DNA from: VRUE01 sp963774555
GTDB taxonomy: Bacteria > Actinomycetota > Thermoleophilia > Solirubrobacterales > 70-9
Direction: 5' to 3'
Assembly (NCBI GenBank): GCA_963774555.1
Contig: CAVZFL010000001.1
Coordinates: 1 to 64,000, forward strand
DNA: 64,000 bases
Shown here: in pieces, positions 60,301 through 64,000 of the stretch
Position numbering within the stretch: the first letter of the stretch is position 1
How the letters are laid out: every line of letters begins with the position of its first letter
The notes under the pieces: generated by a model
Database searches by the model: none
What the model was told of the DNA's origin: nothing
The model's input: only the letters and a program-made list of their open reading frames with translations
Position numbers and translations under genes: made by a program

Positions 60301-60913
60301 CGTCGAGGTCCCCTTCAACGGCGATCCGGTCGCCGTCTCGATCGGCTTCGCCAGCCGTGCAGCGCCCTTCGCGGTCAGCGTCCTCACCTTCAGCGGCGGC
60401 GGCTACATCGACATCCGGGTCGACGCGAAGGGACCGCGGATCGAGGCCTCGCTGGAGTTCGGCGCCTCGATGTCGGTCGATTTCCTCGTCGCCAGCGGCG
60501 AGGTCCACGCGCTCGGGGGCGTGCGCTACCTGCAGCAGGGCGACTCGGTCGGGCTCACCGGGTACGTGCGCATCGGCGGCAGCGTCGAGGTGCTCGGCCT
60601 CGTCTCGGCCTCGATCGAGCTGGTCGTGCAGCTGAGCTATGAAGGGCAGCTGAGACGACTCGAAGGGCGGGCGACGCTGGTGCTGGAGCTCGACCTGACG
60701 CTCTGGTCGGACTCGGTGGAAATCGACAGCGGCCCCTGGATCCTGGCGGGCGGAGACGGGGCGGCGCCCGCCCAAAGGGCGCTGCCCGTCGGTGAGGGGT
60801 TCGACGACGACGCGGTCTTCGAAGCGATCGACGCCCAGCCGGCCGAGGAGGAGCTGACCGCCTGGCGCAACTACCGGCAGGCGCTTGCCGGGCGAGGGAG
60901 CGGAGTGGAATGA
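57350..60913 (+). CDS. Very large protein of unknown family with central coiled coil
   Basis: A 1187-residue protein (3.56 kb) from ATG 57350 with GAGAG before it. No signal peptide or clear membrane helix. Three parts can be seen. Residues 1-340 look beta-rich. About 345-560 is a charged helical region with heptad-like runs (PALEELRKRREDAESALPGL, GALQTQLENAERNLARLEAG). About 880-1140 is beta-rich again, with repeated Gly-Gly-x-Val strands (YVRIGGSVEVLGLVSASIEL). A Pro/Ala linker lies near 700-725. I do not recognise any domain. The next gene starts in its stop codon (ATGA), so the two proteins probably work together. Confidence 0.75.
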   Translation: MDADFLLTRGEDLALIGVRLHGFEPGDDPLEMTAVAGARIVLHLPPQHVLEQTVEVDPKAPALPADDFVARSQLAGTSRIAYEIAGGTTVKLDGEGILGACTALAPTASSPGPFDTAIELPWRLVFAPDLKVGARPQHAPGALASPDGVVGLWLTRLLGSLGSGASPDDALALLPVDPDAANFQDPGFSIALDGNARSQIVVNGRAVPPRSGPVELTALGGSLAVHGEWEGFRWSHRTTLGRDQAVVVVEQVRGYPFGHRGILTTITVRDPDAKLPGGPSVPPGGTLALRTVRTLEFPEPVVRADGPVFSRTFPFSEVELTTTHFAGLGKAEDSYTYYRPTPALEELRKRREDAESALPGLEAEWRPETAAVTLDDLIRGEFEPATRWSNLNAELAQAREARGSSSGSSASVGALQTQLENAERNLARLEAGEIANPDGSISPAVQAARENVDTIRAMIREAEAGGAGPDPGLDARIGELEAAAGAAYAECEPYLHGERTVEELAGIGNQAAIDWLAKGEEIRVLAAEIAQLESLASTPHEVSVWPKDLSGRRMRFPVRLRRGEQIVDVSMPLLLVKDFTLPVEASVPAYVSLEDPLLARELDRAWGEPLLAGDEPEDVDTVSSGTVAVPGLLLDVVGSANPQPEDVQVVRGLNIFGGAPFSDPFVPTLGRAADAERGAQRSAMWIDLPAVRTLLGKATPAPAAPADPSAPPVLSTPAPSGTPVSFAREFLDRGEAAELLFKADREIGVDFTSAADRSGGLTALQLAADGISRERGPVQAATLTSTDPAQAIGLAATLLGFKLQDLLFFKSTEAEPLPLPPEIVTELADGEQPVVRMSWTERPLKDFLALRTFPTEKEPGRRSRLSLEVASAPDSVKTTGDVHDFMLVFPPSENPLLQLTFARLSYAQETTGGVATPPRVGVEGFEVEFLGPLELLKKLQDAVDLGGGPRVQPTPSGVTATFSVPVPNVTCVAFSLSNLVFHSAVEVPFNGDPVAVSIGFASRAAPFAVSVLTFSGGGYIDIRVDAKGPRIEASLEFGASMSVDFLVASGEVHALGGVRYLQQGDSVGLTGYVRIGGSVEVLGLVSASIELVVQLSYEGQLRRLEGRATLVLELDLTLWSDSVEIDSGPWILAGGDGAAPAQRALPVGEGFDDDAVFEAIDAQPAEEELTAWRNYRQALAGRGSGVE

Positions 60914-63900
60914 GCGAGCTGCTGCTGATCGCGGTCCCGGGGGTGCGCTACGACGGCGACGAGGCGCTGCTGCGTGTGGTGATGACGCCGCGGCTCACCG
61001 GCCCCGGCAAGACGCTCGCCGAGTACGGGCTCTCCGACTGGCCGTCGCTGGTCCGCGACGGGGCGGTCGAGGTGCGGATCGCGGATTCAGAGGGCAGGGC
61101 GCTCGATCCGGTTCGGACCCGGTGGCACAGCGAGGGCGACTCGCGGATCTGGTCGGAGTTCTTCGCTGGGATCGAGGTCCGTCCCTACGCCCGGCCGAAA
61201 GGCTACGAGACGCCCGGCGTGGAGCCCACGGCCGAGCCCGCCAAGCGGATCGACTCGATGTACGGCAGGGTGGCAAGAGGACGCGGTGACCCCGCGGTCG
61301 TCCGCGCCGAGCTCGAGTCGCTCGAGCTGCCCGAGCCGCCGCCAGCGGTCCCGGCGGGCCGAGACGGGTCGACGCCGGCGTTCGAGGAACCGGACTTCCA
61401 CCGCGCGATCGCCTTCCTGCGCGAGTACCCGGTCGTGCTGCGCGCGCTCGGCCTCATCGTCGAGCTCACAATCCCCGCCGAGCGGCTCGCAAAGGCGGAC
61501 GGACGCGGCGAGATCGCCGTCCACTGGTCCGGCGCGCCCGAAGGCGTCGGCACCGTCGTCTCGCCGCGCACGGCGTTCGTCGCCCGGCCTGGCCGCTTCC
61601 TGCCCGCCCCGACGAAGGCGATCGCCGACGGTCTGGTCAACCTCCACCAGGACGAGTGGGAGGTGACGACGCTCGACGTCGAGGGCGCCGTCTCGCGGCT
61701 GGGCGACGCCAAGATCGCCGCTGCCGAGAACGCCAGCGGGCCCGCCCAGCTCCCGGCGCTGCGCACCGCCGGCCTGATGCTCGTGCAGAAGGACCGGCGC
61801 GAAGCGCTCGGAGCACGCAGCGAACGGGGAGCCAAGAGCAAAGGTGGATCGGTGGCCGACCGTGAGCCGCTGAGCGCCGACGACCTCGCTCTCGGCTATC
61901 GCATCGACGTGCGGGAACGGGGGCGCGAGTGGCGCTCGCTGACCCGGCGCATCGCCAGCTACAGCGTCAACGGGGTCGCGATCGGCGACGAGCGGCGCTC
62001 CGAGGAGGGCCACGTCAAGCCCGCCGCGGCGTTCCTCGACGGCGAGGGACGGCTGCGCACCAGCGAGGTGGTCGCGCGCTGGAGCGGCTGGAACCTGGCC
62101 CTGCCGCCGCCGTCGCTTGGCGAGCCCCGGCGCAAGCCGGAGCGCACGGGGAAGATGCCCTACGAGTTCGAGTGGCGGCACGAGCCCGACCCCGACCAGA
62201 CCGGGGTGCCCGAGCTGCGCTTCGGCCACGAATACGAACTGCGAGCGCGAGTCCTCGACGTCGCCGGCGGCGGGCTCGAGCTCGAGCCTCATGGCGGGAC
62301 GGGCGCGAGCGCCAACACGCGCTACGGGCGTTACGAGCCCGTGGGCCCGCCTGAGATGCCACCGCCGGAGGGCCTGCTGGGAATCGACGGCGAGCAGCTG
62401 CTCGGACCGGGCGGCGCCCTCGACGTGCTGGTCGTGCGCAGCGACCCACGCGGAGACGCGCTGGGCGAGTACCCGCCCAACCACAGCCGCATCCTGCTGC
62501 CGCCGCCGGCGACCTTTGGGGTCGCCGAGCAGCACGGCGTGCTGAGCGGCGCGGACGAGGCGACCTGGCGCAACGCCCGCCGCGCCCTCGCCGAGCCGCG
62601 GGCGAGCGCCTCGCCGCGCAACGGCCGCCAGTACACCTGGCTGCCAGACCCGGCCGCGCAGGGCGTCGCCCTCTTCGCCCGACCGTGGAGCGCCGGCGCC
62701 GAGCCGCCCAAGGTCGAAGTCAGCGCCTGGGGCGACGGGACGTGGCCCGACCATGACTCGAAGACGGTCACGGTTGAGGCGGGCGGGCTCGATGCGCCTC
62801 CCCGGCTGGACTGGAGCGGCGCCCGCAGCGCCGTGCTCTCCCTGCCCCCCGGCCAACAGGCGACGCTCGAGCTGTCCTCGAAGCTCGTCGACGACTACCT
62901 CGACCGCTTCGCCGCCGGCACCTGGATGGCCGGCGAGGACACGGCAACCGAGGCGGCGCTCTCCGGCCGCCACCCGGTGATCACCCCAGCGCGGGCGCTG
63001 CACGTCGTCCACGCCGTGCGCCGACCCCTGGCCACGCCGGCCGCCGAGCTCGCCGCCACCCGCGTCGCGGGCGGCACCGACGCCGAGATCGCCGACCCGG
63101 CCGCGCCGCTGCTCGGCGTCGACCGCGACAGCACGGTTCAAGTCGACGTCAGCGCGAGCTGGGACGAGTGGGGGGACGCACCGAAGCCGGAAGCCGCCGG
63201 CGAGGTGCTCGAGGCGCTGCCGGTCGGGCTCGCCGACGAGGAGCTACCGGCGATCCGGCACGAGTTCGCCGACACCAAGCACCGTGAGATCACCTACACG
63301 TTGACCGCGCGCAGCCGCTTCCGCCAGTTCTTCGACGAGAGCGATCCGGAGGAGGCATTCGCGACAGCGGCGCAGATCGGCCCGATCACGGTGGCGAGCA
63401 CGGCGCGGCCGATACCGCCCACCGTGCTCTCCGCGATCCCAGCCTTCTCCTGGGAGGAGAGCGACGATGGCACGAAGCTCACCCGCACCCGGGGCGGCGG
63501 GCGGCTGCGGGTCGAGCTTGGGACTCCCTGGCATGCCAGCGGCGAGGCGGAGCGGCTGGGCCTGATCGTCGCCGCGCCGGATTCCTCGCTCCACACGACC
63601 ACTTACCGCGATCCGCTCTACGCCGGGCAGGGCAGACCCGCCCAGCTGGGGCCCACAACGGTTACGGGGCAGGTGGAAGAAGATCGGCTCGCCACCGATC
63701 CGGGATCGGGCACCACCGTGCGCGTAGCCCCCTTCGCTGTCTGGTATTCCGAAGGGCGCCGCTTCGCCGACATCGGCCTCGGCGATCTCGCCGATCTTTC
63801 CTACTGCCCGCTCGTCCGCCTCAGCCTCGCCCGCTACCAGCCCCACAGCCTCACCGGCCTTGAGCTCTCGACCCTGGTCAAGCCCGACCCCGTCCCCTTG

Positions 63901-64000
63901 ATGCCCGCCCGCACCCTCACCGTGCAGCGCACCGAGGCGGGCCCGATCGTGACCCTCAGCGGCATCGGCCCCGAAACTCCGCCCAACCAGGTCGAGATCC
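60910..64000 (+). CDS. Very large protein of unknown family, 3' end beyond the window
   Basis: From ATG 60910 the frame is open to the window end, giving at least 1030 residues without a stop. It starts MSELLLIAVPGVRYDGDEAL and RVVMTPRLTGPGKTLAEYGL. No signal peptide, Walker motif or membrane helix is seen. There are Trp-rich, beta-rich patches with Ig-like or lectin-like strand spacing (FEWRHEPDPDQTGVPELRFG, HEYELRARVLDVAGGGLELE). A continuous antisense frame (61087-63141) is a codon-bias shadow. It is coupled to the 1187-residue protein upstream. The pair look like a structural or surface-assembly system rather than enzymes, but that is inference. Confidence 0.75.
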   Translation, partial: MSELLLIAVPGVRYDGDEALLRVVMTPRLTGPGKTLAEYGLSDWPSLVRDGAVEVRIADSEGRALDPVRTRWHSEGDSRIWSEFFAGIEVRPYARPKGYETPGVEPTAEPAKRIDSMYGRVARGRGDPAVVRAELESLELPEPPPAVPAGRDGSTPAFEEPDFHRAIAFLREYPVVLRALGLIVELTIPAERLAKADGRGEIAVHWSGAPEGVGTVVSPRTAFVARPGRFLPAPTKAIADGLVNLHQDEWEVTTLDVEGAVSRLGDAKIAAAENASGPAQLPALRTAGLMLVQKDRREALGARSERGAKSKGGSVADREPLSADDLALGYRIDVRERGREWRSLTRRIASYSVNGVAIGDERRSEEGHVKPAAAFLDGEGRLRTSEVVARWSGWNLALPPPSLGEPRRKPERTGKMPYEFEWRHEPDPDQTGVPELRFGHEYELRARVLDVAGGGLELEPHGGTGASANTRYGRYEPVGPPEMPPPEGLLGIDGEQLLGPGGALDVLVVRSDPRGDALGEYPPNHSRILLPPPATFGVAEQHGVLSGADEATWRNARRALAEPRASASPRNGRQYTWLPDPAAQGVALFARPWSAGAEPPKVEVSAWGDGTWPDHDSKTVTVEAGGLDAPPRLDWSGARSAVLSLPPGQQATLELSSKLVDDYLDRFAAGTWMAGEDTATEAALSGRHPVITPARALHVVHAVRRPLATPAAELAATRVAGGTDAEIADPAAPLLGVDRDSTVQVDVSASWDEWGDAPKPEAAGEVLEALPVGLADEELPAIRHEFADTKHREITYTLTARSRFRQFFDESDPEEAFATAAQIGPITVASTARPIPPTVLSAIPAFSWEESDDGTKLTRTRGGGRLRVELGTPWHASGEAERLGLIVAAPDSSLHTTTYRDPLYAGQGRPAQLGPTTVTGQVEEDRLATDPGSGTTVRVAPFAVWYSEGRRFADIGLGDLADLSYCPLVRLSLARYQPHSLTGLELSTLVKPDPVPLMPARTLTVQRTEAGPIVTLSGIGPETPPNQVEI

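Noticed and set aside
61087..63141. A 684-codon minus-strand frame inside the last large gene
   Set aside because: The plus strand is open over the whole 3.1 kb and starts in an ATGA overlap; the antisense product is low-complexity Arg/Gly/Val without motifs.
57350..64000. Contractile injection system or phage tail
   Set aside because: No sheath, tube, baseplate or ATPase gene is in the window, and neither large protein shows a tail-fibre motif I can name.

Overview
The window is GC-rich, gene-dense bacterial DNA with short spacers and many ATGA or TGATG stop/start overlaps. Its families (fused PafB-PafC-like WYL regulator, WS/DGAT acyltransferase, Rv2525c-like DUF1906 protein, many GTG/TTG starts) point to an actinobacterium. 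A deep-branching group such as Thermoleophilia/Solirubrobacterales fits best, but this is an inference; no rRNA or tRNA gene is present to confirm it. No stretch over about 300 bases lacks a gene.

Layout. 1-1357: 5' part of an Lhr-type helicase (minus strand) whose reading frame is interrupted in frame by two large palindromes. 1.4-31.3 kb: a surface-polysaccharide locus with a secreted glycosidase, O-antigen ligase/polymerase, initiating sugar-phosphate transferase, the complete dTDP-rhamnose pathway (rmlA, rmlD, rmlB, rmlC), a coupled run of eight genes (14825-24392: glycosyltransferases, a second polymerase, a flippase and a methyltransferase), further methyltransferases, GT-C-like membrane enzymes, a polyprenyl-phosphate sugar synthase and a second copy of the glycosidase. 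Toxin-antitoxin-like modules, a collagen-like protein and a DUF4143 ATPase are interspersed.

31.4-35.8 kb: five genes or gene pairs (F420/PPOX-type protein, Phd/PIN pair, GlxA-type regulator, DJ-1/PfpI protein, DUF1906 protein) all carry single-base frameshifts, although intact genes flank the block. Local consensus error or a decaying segment are the two explanations. 35.9-47.6 kb: penicillin acylase-family hydrolase, delta-60 repeat protein, LACTB2-like hydrolase, PafBC-like regulator, two more members of the GT-C-like membrane family and a YhaM-like HD exonuclease.

47.6-52.2 kb: a small stress/accessory block: two overlapping crcB genes behind a fluoride riboswitch, a Phd/VapC pair, a nucleotidyltransferase/HTH pair, and an arsR-aquaglyceroporin-arsC operon with a recognisable promoter and operator. 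52.2-57.2 kb: a membrane-anchored NTPase with C-terminal helical repeats, a fumarylacetoacetate hydrolase-family enzyme, an SDR and a WS/DGAT acyltransferase. 57.35-64 kb: two very large, translationally coupled proteins of no family I recognise; the second runs off the right edge.

How they work together: the rml genes supply dTDP-rhamnose, the initiating transferase and GT2/GT4 enzymes build a lipid-linked glycan, the flippase and the two Wzy-like proteins export and polymerise or ligate it, and the DPM1-like enzyme probably supplies polyprenyl-phosphate sugars to the GT-C-like membrane enzymes.
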